A program made the position numbers and the translations under genes. From the NCBI RefSeq assembly GCF_024609785.1, contig NZ_JANHJQ010000007.1, positions 1 through 64,000 on the forward strand: DNA of 64,000 nucleotides, written 5' to 3'. Within the stretch, counting starts at the first letter, position 1. The number at the start of each line of letters is the position of its first letter. Positions 35,502 through 42,408 of the stretch are shown here, in pieces. The notes under the pieces were generated by a model. It was not told where the DNA came from and made no database searches. It saw only the letters and a list, made by a program, of their open reading frames with translations. This DNA is from Pseudalkalibacillus decolorationis. GTDB lineage: Bacteria > Bacillota > Bacilli > Bacillales > Fictibacillaceae.

Positions 35502-35883
35502 AGTGGATGATTTAGATTGATTCTGAAGATGGAGCGTTATCGTTTCATCTTTTTCTCAAAGTCATCAACTCTTTTTCTAAGATCATTCTACTTTCCGTTA
35601 CTATTTCAAGCGATAGCAGTAGGTACAGAAGAACTTTTGCAAATTTTGCATCGCCTTATCAGCTGCTCAAAAAGAACGGTCGTAAATGTCATCGGTATTG
35701 GGCCATTAAGGCTGGATTCTACGGGATATGTTGGAGGCTCGGGTAAGTTAAGTAGACCTTGAGCTGGACAATACGAAAGTGGAGGAGAAGTTTGCTTGCA
35801 GTTCCTTTTTCATTTGTTGAAGTAACGGTCAGAATGGTGTAACAAAGGAATATTTTAAGGTATAATATTAATGAAGTATAGTA
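35502..35883. other. Gene-poor stretch; no supported gene
   Basis: An 81-codon frame at 35517-35762 has no ribosome binding site and an implausible product. The stretch 35640-35740 has a coding-like look in more than one frame and may be a gene relic, but I could not name it. No terminator was found for the M50 protease gene. Confidence 0.3.
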
Positions 35884-35912
35884 AAGTATGCAAATTTATA
35901 TCATATACTTAC
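35884..35912. promoter_or_regulatory. Candidate HxlR operator at the regulator's own gene
   Basis: AAGTATGCA-N13-TACTTAC, an imperfect inverted repeat just upstream of the HxlR-type gene. The same 29-bp layout recurs at 37004-37032 upstream of the quinone-reductase-type gene. Confidence 0.65.
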
Positions 35913-35931
35913 CTGAAGGAGAGTGTAACTT

Positions 35932-36291
35932 GTGAGCGAAACCTGTGTTCCGACTGGTGTGGAATTAAAAAACACTGGATTTGGATATACGTTGTCCTTA
36001 ATAGGGGGTAAATATAAAATGATCATTCTGCATTGGCTGTCTGAAAATAAGGTCATGCGGCATAATGAACTGAAGCGAAGTATCGGTACTATTTCCTTTA
36101 AAACGCTAAGCATCATGTTAAAAGAGCTGGAGGCAGATGACCTTATCATACGTAAAGAATATCCCCAAATACCTCCAAAAGTTGAATATTCATTATCTGA
36201 ACGTGGTCTTTCTCTCCTTCCATTGTTAAATATGATGTGCGAGTGGGGAGAGAAAAACAGTTTGCCTGCTCATGAGGCTGTACAAAAGTAG
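35932..36291 (+). CDS. HxlR-family transcriptional regulator
   Basis: A 119-residue winged-helix protein from GTG 35932 (GAAGGAGAG site). Residues about 20-100 match HxlR: LSLIGGKYKMIILHWLSENK, MRHNELKRSIGTISFKTLS, LKELEADDLIIRKEYPQIPP and VEYSLSERG. The CETCVPTGVEL-like start contains a single cysteine (C4), which in redox-sensing HxlR proteins (for example HypR/YodB) responds to quinones or aldehydes. Here it is paired with a quinone-reductase-type gene 85 bases downstream on the opposite strand, which fits. Confidence 0.92.
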   Translation: MSETCVPTGVELKNTGFGYTLSLIGGKYKMIILHWLSENKVMRHNELKRSIGTISFKTLSIMLKELEADDLIIRKEYPQIPPKVEYSLSERGLSLLPLLNMMCEWGEKNSLPAHEAVQK

Positions 36292-36313
36292 ACATAGCCA
36301 ATCTGTTTAAATC

Positions 36314-36356
36314 AAAAGAAGTATCCCCTAAACAAGGAAATACTTCTTTTTTTATA
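36314..36356. terminator. Terminator between the HxlR gene and the convergent oxidoreductase gene
   Basis: AAAAGAAGTAT-N15-ATACTTCTTTT followed by TTTATA; symmetric, so it may serve both genes. Confidence 0.8.
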
Positions 36357-36375
36357 GCTTTAACACCGCTACGTA

Positions 36376-36933
36376 TTACAGATTGTCAACGAAATTCAAA
36401 TAATCTTGAGCGCTTTTTTCCAATTTGCTTGCTGACAAATCATTTACAGACGGATCATTTTCCCCCGGCTTACTTTCTGTACCATAAAACGCAAAGAACG
36501 AGCGATAATCTGCACTGCAGTATAAGAAGGTAGTTTCAAAAGGAGATAAAAAATGTTCAAGTGTATGGTACCTTCCCTCTTCACTATAATCTTCTCTTTT
36601 AATCCCAGCAGATACAGCTAAAGCAACTTTACGATTCTTTAATTTATCGCCTCCATTTGAACCATAAGCCCAACCATGGGCAAAAACATCGTCAAGCCAC
36701 TTTTTAAGGAGAGGCGGACAATTAAACCAATGAACAGGGAACTGTAAAACAAGATTACTATGAGATTCAATTAATTGCTGTTCTTTTTTAATATCAATGT
36801 TGCCGTCAGGGTAAACTTTATGCAATTCGTGTACAGTATACTTTTCCGGATATTTTTTAAGTTCTTCTACCCATCGCTTATTTATGACGGATGTTTCTAT
36901 GCTTGGGTGTGTTACGATAACAAGAGTTTTCAA
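36376..36933 (-). CDS. NAD(P)H dehydrogenase (quinone)-like oxidoreductase
   Basis: A 185-residue flavodoxin-fold protein from TTG 36933, seven bases after AGGAGG. Marks: VIVTHPSIETSVINKRW at the FMN phosphate site, QFPVHWFNCPPLLKKWLDDVFAHGWAYG (the NQO1/MdaB/YwrO block). It reduces quinones by two electrons. The upstream region carries the same 29-bp operator-like sequence as the HxlR gene, so it is the likely target of that regulator. Confidence 0.9.
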   Translation of the reverse strand: MKTLVIVTHPSIETSVINKRWVEELKKYPEKYTVHELHKVYPDGNIDIKKEQQLIESHSNLVLQFPVHWFNCPPLLKKWLDDVFAHGWAYGSNGGDKLKNRKVALAVSAGIKREDYSEEGRYHTLEHFLSPFETTFLYCSADYRSFFAFYGTESKPGENDPSVNDLSASKLEKSAQDYLNFVDNL

Positions 36934-37003
36934 AGATTTGTCCTCCTTAAGTATTATTTACTTCTTTCTTGTCATGAGTATAAAGCAAATACTACAGATG
37001 TGT

Positions 37004-37032
37004 AAGTATGCACTTTTAGTATAGGTACTTAC
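37004..37032. promoter_or_regulatory. Candidate HxlR operator upstream of the quinone-reductase-type gene
   Basis: AAGTATGCA-N13-TACTTAC; 22 of 29 positions match the copy at 35884-35912 by eye, with identical nine- and seven-base ends and spacing. It lies about 70 bases before the oxidoreductase start. Confidence 0.65.
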
Positions 37033-37157
37033 ATAAAGTAGAGTGTAAAATACCAACCTTTTACCCCTTATTTAAATATGGAAAGGAACGCAAGGGAAGC
37101 TACTTAGTGATATAGGTTTCAACAAGTCAAAGTCAAATTCATTTTGGAGGGATGGAC

Positions 37158-37411
37158 ATGAACCAAAACAACGCAACAAACAAAATCGCAACGCAAATAC
37201 GTGAACGCGAGATTGTGATCACCCGCGTATTTGATGCTCCACGCGATCCTGTGTTTGATGCTTGGACGAAAGAGGAGCACCTGTCGAAGTGGTGGGGACC
37301 TCAAGGTTTTACGACGACTTTTCAGAAGTTTGATATAAACCGGGCGGTACATGGCAGTTTATCATGCACGGTCCTGATGGCGTTGATTATCCCAGCACCA
37401 ACGTCTTTGTC
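37158..37411 (+). pseudogene. SRPBCC/AHSA1-family gene, frameshifted and truncated
   Basis: ATG 37158 follows TTTTGGAGGG. The first 60 residues are a normal AHSA1 N-terminus (IVITRVFDAPRDPVFDAWTK, EEHLSKWWGPQGFTTTFQKFD). At about 37335, GATATAAACCGGG lacks one base; restoring it gives IKPGGTWQFIMHGPDGVDYP and STNVFVV. About 37409 a dispersed repeat copy interrupts the frame and the C-terminal half is missing. Two separate lesions show this is a dead gene. Confidence 0.85.
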
Positions 37412-37474
37412 GTGCTGGTGATCGCCATAGTTGCACTTATACTATAGAAAGTATTTTTAAACTTTCTTAACGTG
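37409..37474 (-). repeat. ACGTTAAGAAAGTATAA dispersed repeat, inverted and truncated, inside a gene
   Basis: On the minus strand CACGTTAAGAAAGTTTAAAA then ATACTTTCTATAGTATAAGT, GCAACTATGGCGATCACCAG. The element ends at the broken SRPBCC gene and lacks the usual tail. The head lies 15 bases from the stop of the HpaB-like gene. Confidence 0.8.
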
Positions 37475-37489
37475 AAATAAGAAGAACTC

Positions 37490-38947
37490 CTACTCAGAGT
37501 TCCCCTTATCATCTTCAATCGATAGGAAGTGTTTGATCCATTCCGTTGATTCTGATCTATCATAGTTTTGGTAAATCATTTTAGCAAGGTTTAGCGGACC
37601 GCCAAAGAAAAACTGTTCATAAAGCGTTTGCCTGGATCCAAATGCACTCATCGTCAAGTCCCATGCCAGTCGAAAAATCTTCACACGATCAACTGCACCC
37701 GCATTCGCGGCTTGCAAATACTCCTCCAAATCCTCTTTGATAGGTGAATTGAAATCCTTTTCCCCTGGAATTGAAACTAGACCACTTGCACCAAGTAATT
37801 GGATGATATCGGTAAACATCGGATAGATTTTTGCATAATAACGAATCGCTGCAAATAACGGTTCAGGTGCTGGTGTCATTAATCCCCACCGATCAACCTT
37901 TGCCTGCATTTCAGACGATAAGACAAAAGCTTTCATCGCTTCTAACCCAACAATGACATCCGCCACTTTTTCCTGAACATGATCGTATCCGCCAATGTTG
38001 ATCGTATTGACCATCAATTGAATGACACCAAGGATAAATTCGGATTTCACAATACAACGGCTCGTTACCTGGTGGATGGTATGCGGGTAAAAGCTTGTTT
38101 CCAAGTACAGCTCATTTGCTAATTTTAAATTTTCATAAAAGAACACCCGATCCCAAGGGACGAGGACATTGTCAAAAACGATGATCGAATCGATTTCGTC
38201 AAAACGTGATCCTAAAGGATGATCGAAATGCGTTTTGCCATAATCGAATGATTCCCGTGCAATAAACTTTAAACCTTTTGTATTGGCAGGTATTGAAAAC
38301 GCGTTGGCCATAGGTGCGTCTACAATGCCCCCTTGTGGAAAGACAATTAACTCATCGGTCAATCCTCCTTGTGTAGCAAGAAGGCGTGCCCCGTGAATGA
38401 TTAATCCGTCATCTGTCTTTTCTTTTACATGGGCGGCAATTTGGTTAGAAGATAAATCGAAAAAGAACCGTCCACGATTCACTTGTGGATGTACGAACGT
38501 ATGCGTAAAGGAATAATCGTTTTGAACAGCTGATTCATATAAGTTTCTCAGGTTTCTACTAAAGTCGGGATCTTGGGATGAAAAGAGATCTGCTGATTGA
38601 GTAAAAGTCATCAGGATAGTATTAAGATAATCCGGTGATCGTCCGAGCAATCCTCCACTTGTCTTTGCCCACTCCTGAAAGGCAAGTCGACGCTTTTCAA
38701 GATCCTCCTTTGTTTTTGGAGGGGAAAAAGCCATGCCAGAACGTTCGCCCGATTCATTTTGAAACGTCATCAAGTCCTTTTTGTCTTCGCGCATTTGTAA
38801 GTCGTACAGTTTTGCTTTGCTCTTCATAATACCCTTCAAAGCAGGATGTTCAGAAAGCTTTCCTGTAACCCGCTCACCGTCGATCCAGAGCTCTGGCTGC
38901 AGGTTATTAATTCGCTCGATATATTGCTGGCCGGATATAAGCCCCAT
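37490..38947 (-). CDS. 4-hydroxyphenylacetate 3-monooxygenase-type flavin oxygenase (HpaB-like)
   Basis: About 485 residues from ATG 38947 (AAAGGAG nine bases upstream; an earlier ATG at 38968 lacks a site). It has the acyl-CoA-dehydrogenase-like fold of the HpaB family: SPDYLNTILMTF near residue 105, HPQVNRG and HPLGSRFDEIDSIIVFDNVLVPWDRVF, and C-terminal GGYDHVQEKVADVI. The enzyme hydroxylates phenols using FADH2 from a separate reductase; no HpaC partner is adjacent. Some Bacillus paralogues (YoaI) have no known substrate. Confidence 0.9.
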   Translation of the reverse strand: MGLISGQQYIERINNLQPELWIDGERVTGKLSEHPALKGIMKSKAKLYDLQMREDKKDLMTFQNESGERSGMAFSPPKTKEDLEKRRLAFQEWAKTSGGLLGRSPDYLNTILMTFTQSADLFSSQDPDFSRNLRNLYESAVQNDYSFTHTFVHPQVNRGRFFFDLSSNQIAAHVKEKTDDGLIIHGARLLATQGGLTDELIVFPQGGIVDAPMANAFSIPANTKGLKFIARESFDYGKTHFDHPLGSRFDEIDSIIVFDNVLVPWDRVFFYENLKLANELYLETSFYPHTIHQVTSRCIVKSEFILGVIQLMVNTINIGGYDHVQEKVADVIVGLEAMKAFVLSSEMQAKVDRWGLMTPAPEPLFAAIRYYAKIYPMFTDIIQLLGASGLVSIPGEKDFNSPIKEDLEEYLQAANAGAVDRVKIFRLAWDLTMSAFGSRQTLYEQFFFGGPLNLAKMIYQNYDRSESTEWIKHFLSIEDDKGNSE

Positions 38948-39040
38948 TGAAATAAACTCCTTTGCCAATCATATATACACGATATGCAATTGGACCTAGA
39001 TCGGTACGGATGAAACCGAGGGAATAAGAAGTAGGTGTGT

Positions 39041-39049
39041 GGGGGGGGG
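39041..39049. repeat. Nine-G homopolymer tract
   Basis: Nine consecutive G follow GTAGGTGTGT in a 180-base gap, about 94 bases upstream of the HpaB-like gene start. Such runs are rare in AT-rich genomes and are prone to slipped-strand change. Confidence 0.8.
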
Positions 39050-39078
39050 CAGATAACATATACAAAAAACTTTTTAAT

Positions 39079-39110
39079 TTCAAAAACGGTAACGTAAAAA
39101 GGATGCCGTT
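39079..39110 (-). terminator. Terminator downstream of the acetyltransferase gene
   Basis: On the minus strand AAACGGC-N15-ACCGTTTTTG: a seven-bp stem with one G-U, followed by T-rich sequence. Confidence 0.6.
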
Positions 39111-39127
39111 TCAGCACCCTATACATC

Positions 39128-39712
39128 TTATCTTTTCATTTGCTCTTCTAATCTATGTTTCACGTTGGGCCATTCAGACTCAAGTATGCTGAAGTAAACG
39201 GTATCGCGGACATAACCTGTGTATGTAACCCGGCTTTTTCGCAGCGTCCCTTCTCGAACTCCACCAATTCGCTCAATCGCATTTTGGGAGCGGGTGTTTC
39301 GTCCATCTGTTTTGAGCTGAACGCGAATCGTTTTCAATGACTCGAAACAATGCTTCAGTAAAATATATTTACATTCCGTGTTGACCGGAGTTCGCCAGAC
39401 ATCTGGACTCAACCATGTCCAACCGATCTCCAAGTTCCGGCTTGCTTCAGACGGATCCAGAAAACGAGTGCTGCCGACAAGCTTTCCGGTCCGATTATCT
39501 TGAATGACCCATGGAAAGGCAGTACCTGTTTCCATACCTTCCAGTGCTTGCTCAATCAGCATCTTCATGTCTGATTTAGACGTAACTTTCATTGGCATAT
39601 AGGCCCAAATTACCTCATGCTGGCCCGCTTCATATAACTCATCGAGATCTTTATTTTCCATTGGACGGATTGTAACATGTTTCCCTTTTAATGTTGCAGG
39701 TTTTATCCACAT
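39128..39712 (-). CDS. GNAT-family N-acetyltransferase
   Basis: About 194 residues from ATG 39712 (GATGAGG five bases upstream; ATG 39721 and the long 39814 form are alternatives). It has the RimJ-like layout: LKGKHVTIRPMENKDLDELY, central LEIGWTWLSPDVWRTPVNTE and late GRNTRSQNAIERIGGVREG. The usual acyl-CoA glycine loop is replaced by WRTPVNTE, a known variant in one Bacillus subgroup. Substrate unknown. Confidence 0.85.
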   Translation of the reverse strand: MWIKPATLKGKHVTIRPMENKDLDELYEAGQHEVIWAYMPMKVTSKSDMKMLIEQALEGMETGTAFPWVIQDNRTGKLVGSTRFLDPSEASRNLEIGWTWLSPDVWRTPVNTECKYILLKHCFESLKTIRVQLKTDGRNTRSQNAIERIGGVREGTLRKSRVTYTGYVRDTVYFSILESEWPNVKHRLEEQMKR

Positions 39713-39789
39713 TTGCCTCATCCTCTCTGTATTCAATTGTACTTTAAAATGGGCGGTTTTTGGATGGGTTTTTTCCAAAAATAAAAAAC

Positions 39790-39825
39790 CATTATCAAGC
39801 GAGTGTCTCGTCAAGATAATGATTG
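39790..39825 (-). terminator. Terminator of the YitT gene
   Basis: On the minus strand CATTATC..GATAATG with an inner GACGAGACACTCGC pairing, then TTTTTTATTTTT. Confidence 0.8.
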
Positions 39826-39834
39826 TGAAGCGAA

Positions 39835-40752
39835 CTAGTGTATATCTCTCTTTTTAAAACGACCACCACGAACTTCAGCGATATCCGCAACTGCTAAGAA
39901 CGCTGAGGGGTCATTTTCAGTAACAATATCCTTTAGCTTTGCTTCTTCTATCCGGTTAATGACACAAAAGATTACCTTTTTATCATCTCCAGAATAGGCA
40001 CCTTCACCTTTCAAAAAAGTGACACCTCGACCAAGACGATTCATAATTGCATCACCAATAACGGTGTAGTTATCACTTATTACCCAAACGGATTTTGATT
40101 CATCCAGACCGGTTATTGTTATATCAATTGTCTTAAAAGCAACAAAATAAGCAATTAAAGAGTACATTGCTCGATCCCATGAAAAAACGAAACCTGCACT
40201 TGAGAGAATAAATAAATTCATGAACATAATGATTTCGCCAACTGAGAAGGGCAATTTCTTGTTAAAGAGAATCGCTAATATTTCAGTTCCATCAAGTGAA
40301 CCGCCGTATCGAATGACTATTCCAACGCCAATACCGAGAATAATTCCACCGAAAACCGTTGCTAAAAGAATGTCTTGGGTAAAGGCAGGAACAGGGTGTA
40401 GAAAAGTGGTAGTTATCGATAAAATAATAATTCCGTAAAGTGTTGAAAAAGCAAAGGTTTTCCCGATTTGTTTATAACCGAGAAAGAAGAAAGGTAGATT
40501 AAGTAAGAAGATGAATAACCCCAGGCTCCAACCGGATAGATAGGAGAGCATAATGGAAATCCCAACAATCCCACCGTCAATTACATTATTGGGAACAAGG
40601 AAAATTTCAAGGCCAACACCCATCAATATTGCACCAATTGTAATGAAGAGGGTTCGTTGAAGAAGTTTTCCCTTTGACATCTTTTTGTGTTGGATTTGGT
40701 TCATGAACTTACCTTGCTGTTCATCTAAACTAAGTTGTATAGAATCTGACAT
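39835..40752 (-). CDS. YitT-family (DUF161/DUF2179) membrane protein
   Basis: A 305-residue protein with a polar N-terminus of about 30 residues, six transmembrane helices (about 32-195) and a C-terminal DUF2179 domain (about 205-300, SDNYTVIGDAIMNRLGRGVT, LKGEGAYSGDDKKVIFCVINR). The conserved GGIVGISIML, GGSLDGTEIL and GLGISIML-type blocks are present. The physiological role of YitT proteins is unknown. ATG 40752 has a GAGGAATG site. Monocistronic. Confidence 0.92.
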   Translation of the reverse strand: MSDSIQLSLDEQQGKFMNQIQHKKMSKGKLLQRTLFITIGAILMGVGLEIFLVPNNVIDGGIVGISIMLSYLSGWSLGLFIFLLNLPFFFLGYKQIGKTFAFSTLYGIIILSITTTFLHPVPAFTQDILLATVFGGIILGIGVGIVIRYGGSLDGTEILAILFNKKLPFSVGEIIMFMNLFILSSAGFVFSWDRAMYSLIAYFVAFKTIDITITGLDESKSVWVISDNYTVIGDAIMNRLGRGVTFLKGEGAYSGDDKKVIFCVINRIEEAKLKDIVTENDPSAFLAVADIAEVRGGRFKKRDIH

Positions 40753-40860
40753 ATCATTCCTCCACTTTGTAATATTCTTATATTAATTATAGCATAGAAT
40801 AGCTATGTAGAGGGCTTTTAACGTTTATTGTCATATTATTGAAAGCTTACCGGAAATAGA

Positions 40861-40892
40861 ATAAAAAGCATCCAAATGAATGCTTTTTATGT
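40861..40892. terminator. Bidirectional terminator
   Basis: ATAAAAAGCATCC-AAAT-GAATGCTTTTTAT, a near-perfect stem with A- and T-runs. Confidence 0.7.
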
Positions 40893-40928
40893 AGTTCAAG
40901 ATATCAATATGTGGATCCATCAAGATAA

Positions 40929-41111
40929 TTATTGAGTTATGGTATAGCCCTTTTCAAGTAAGGATTTGTACTCTTCATGATTAAATTTACGATCATCTTC
41001 TTTAGCCTGGACACTGTTGCTTTGCAAAGAATCTTGAGCACTGGCAAGACCAGATAGAGAAGTAGCAGTTAATAAAACGATGAACAAACTCAGTACTATT
41101 TTTTTCACATC
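40929..41111 (-). CDS. Small secreted peptide precursor, 60 residues
   Basis: GTG 41111, about eight bases after GGAGGAG, opens a 60-codon frame with a classical signal peptide (KKIVLSLFIVLLTATSLSGL, cleavage after ASA) and a polar mature part of about 36 residues ending HEEYKSLLEKGYTITQ. No cysteine. It could be a signalling or structural peptide; Phr-type precursors have this size, but no Rap gene is present, so I make no assignment. A MITE copy lies 65 bases upstream. Confidence 0.65.
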   Translation of the reverse strand, partial: DVKKIVLSLFIVLLTATSLSGLASAQDSLQSNSVQAKEDDRKFNHEEYKSLLEKGYTITQ

Positions 41112-41176
41112 AATCACTCCTCCAAGGGTAATATGCGGCTTCAATTAGTTTGACCAGCGAAAAAAATATTATTAGT

Positions 41177-41292
41177 GGTTGTTCAAAAAGTCCGGAGGCT
41201 AACGGGATGTTAGTCAGTTCGATGTTACCACAGGACGTGGTGGGTTTAATCGAACTTCTTGGCTCTTTTTGTCCTCCTTTTTGAACACGCAC
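41177..41292 (+). mobile_element. MITE-like element, copy 3 (116 bp)
   Basis: GGTTGTTCAAAAAGTCCGGA to CCTCCTTTTTGAACACGCAC with a short interior containing CACAGGACGTGG. It is flanked by the seven-base direct repeat TATTAGT (41170-41176 and 41293-41299), the cleanest duplication of the family. Confidence 0.88.
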
Positions 41293-41299
41293 TATTAGT

Positions 41300-41600
41300 A
41301 ACGAGGTTGTATAATTCTAAGTATGATCGTAGAGAGCATGAGCGATTCAGCATAAAATTAGCAGTTTAAATGTGAATAAGCCAAAAAGCCAAATAATTTA
41401 GTAAAATCTGTTTAGCTTATAGTAGTTAGATTTCCTGAAAAGTAAATTTTCATCATTAAATTGATCTCGAGATGCCTCCAAATCAACGAATATCGAGATA
41501 ATTTGACAAATTTTTGAATCCAAAGACCTTAAAATTGGTAGGGATGTACTGCCCACTTCTTTTGATGCATTTTCATGTGAACGTGATTTAACCGTTGAAT
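41300..41600. other. Non-coding stretch upstream of the MarR gene
   Basis: AT-rich with no supported gene. Near its right end TTTCA-TG-TGAAC (41571-41582) resembles the htpX/ykrK inverted repeats, probably by chance, and a TATAAT box near 41630 may drive the MarR gene. Confidence 0.4.
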
Positions 41601-41658
41601 GAATTAATACTTAAGTAGTATAGTGGACTATATAATATGTTGTATATGAGGTGTTCAT

Positions 41659-42147
41659 ATGAATATTGGGAAAATGCACGTGCTTATGAATATGTGGAGA
41701 GGTCTATACAAAGTTTTAGAAGGAGACCTGAAGGAAAGTGCAGAAAAGCTTGGCTTAACGGTTGCGGAACAGCATCTTGTTTGGATTATTTTTCATGAAA
41801 AAGAACTAACGGTAACGGCTCTAAGTGAATTAAGTTTATTGAATATCTCGACGGTGACACAAGTTTTGAAAAGGCTGCAGACGAAAGAAATGATCTCATT
41901 AAATAAGTACCCTCAGGATCGAAGGGTGTCGTACGTGAATCTCACTGAGCATGGCTCTGATATAGCTAAACAAATTCTGACACAGCGAGATGATTATCGT
42001 GTGTTAGGTTACTTTGACCATGCTGAAGAAGACCTGTTAACAAAAATGAATGACCTCCAATGTGAAATGAACCGATTCTACCATGGTGATCGGTTTGTGA
42101 ATTGGGTTGAGAAAACAAGAAAATCGATAGACTCCGTTGGAATGTAA
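41659..42147 (+). CDS. MarR-family transcriptional regulator
   Basis: A 162-residue regulator with the MarR winged helix at about 30-100: LTVAEQHLVWIIFHEKELTV, TALSELSLLNISTVTQVLKR, the wing Y-P-Q-D-R-R-V-S-Y-V-N-L-T and a C-terminal dimerisation helix. The long N-terminal helix and LTVAEQHLVWII recall the ScoC/Hpr subgroup, but it is shorter (Hpr is about 200 residues). No partner gene; a terminator and repeat copy follow. Confidence 0.88.
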   Translation: MNIGKMHVLMNMWRGLYKVLEGDLKESAEKLGLTVAEQHLVWIIFHEKELTVTALSELSLLNISTVTQVLKRLQTKEMISLNKYPQDRRVSYVNLTEHGSDIAKQILTQRDDYRVLGYFDHAEEDLLTKMNDLQCEMNRFYHGDRFVNWVEKTRKSIDSVGM

Positions 42148-42169
42148 AAGTATGTATAAATTGCGGTGC

Positions 42170-42205
42170 AAAAATGACCTTCTCAACATAGAGGGTCATT
42201 TTTGT
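42170..42205 (+). terminator. Terminator of the MarR gene
   Basis: AAAAATGACC-N13-GGGTCATTTTT, then TGTTTTTT, ending where the next repeat begins. Confidence 0.8.
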
Positions 42206-42212
42206 GTTTTTT

Positions 42213-42306
42213 ACACGTTAAGAAAGTATAAAAATACTTTCTATAGTATAAGCGCAACTAAGGAGATCGCCAGCGCTAAGGCTTGGTGCTAGCCAAGTTT
42301 TCTTTA
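42213..42306 (+). repeat. ACGTTAAGAAAGTATAA dispersed repeat, full copy
   Basis: ACACGTTAAGAAAGTATAAA then ATACTTTCTATAGTATAAGC, GCAACTAAGGAGATCGCCAG, CGCTAAGGCTTGGTGCTAGC and CAAGTTTTCTTTA. It starts at the end of a terminator T-run and differs from the 53.5 kb copy at only a few positions. Confidence 0.88.
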
Positions 42307-42408
42307 AAGTAATAAAATTCCTCTCCTGTCATCGTCAGAATAGTTTTATATTAATATCTATCAATATGATAAGGTAGTAGATAGACTGGTGCGAGAGGGT
42401 GCAAGGTA

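Noticed and set aside
35517-35762. An 81-codon frame after the M50 protease gene
   Set aside because: No ribosome binding site and no recognisable product; kept only as a possible relic.
40929-41111. Phr-type quorum peptide
   Set aside because: No Rap phosphatase gene is adjacent and the tail does not fit a known Phr pentapeptide.
41571-41582. TTTCA-TG-TGAAC as a third YkrK-type operator
   Set aside because: One arm has a mismatch, it is far from a clear promoter and the neighbour is an unrelated MarR gene.
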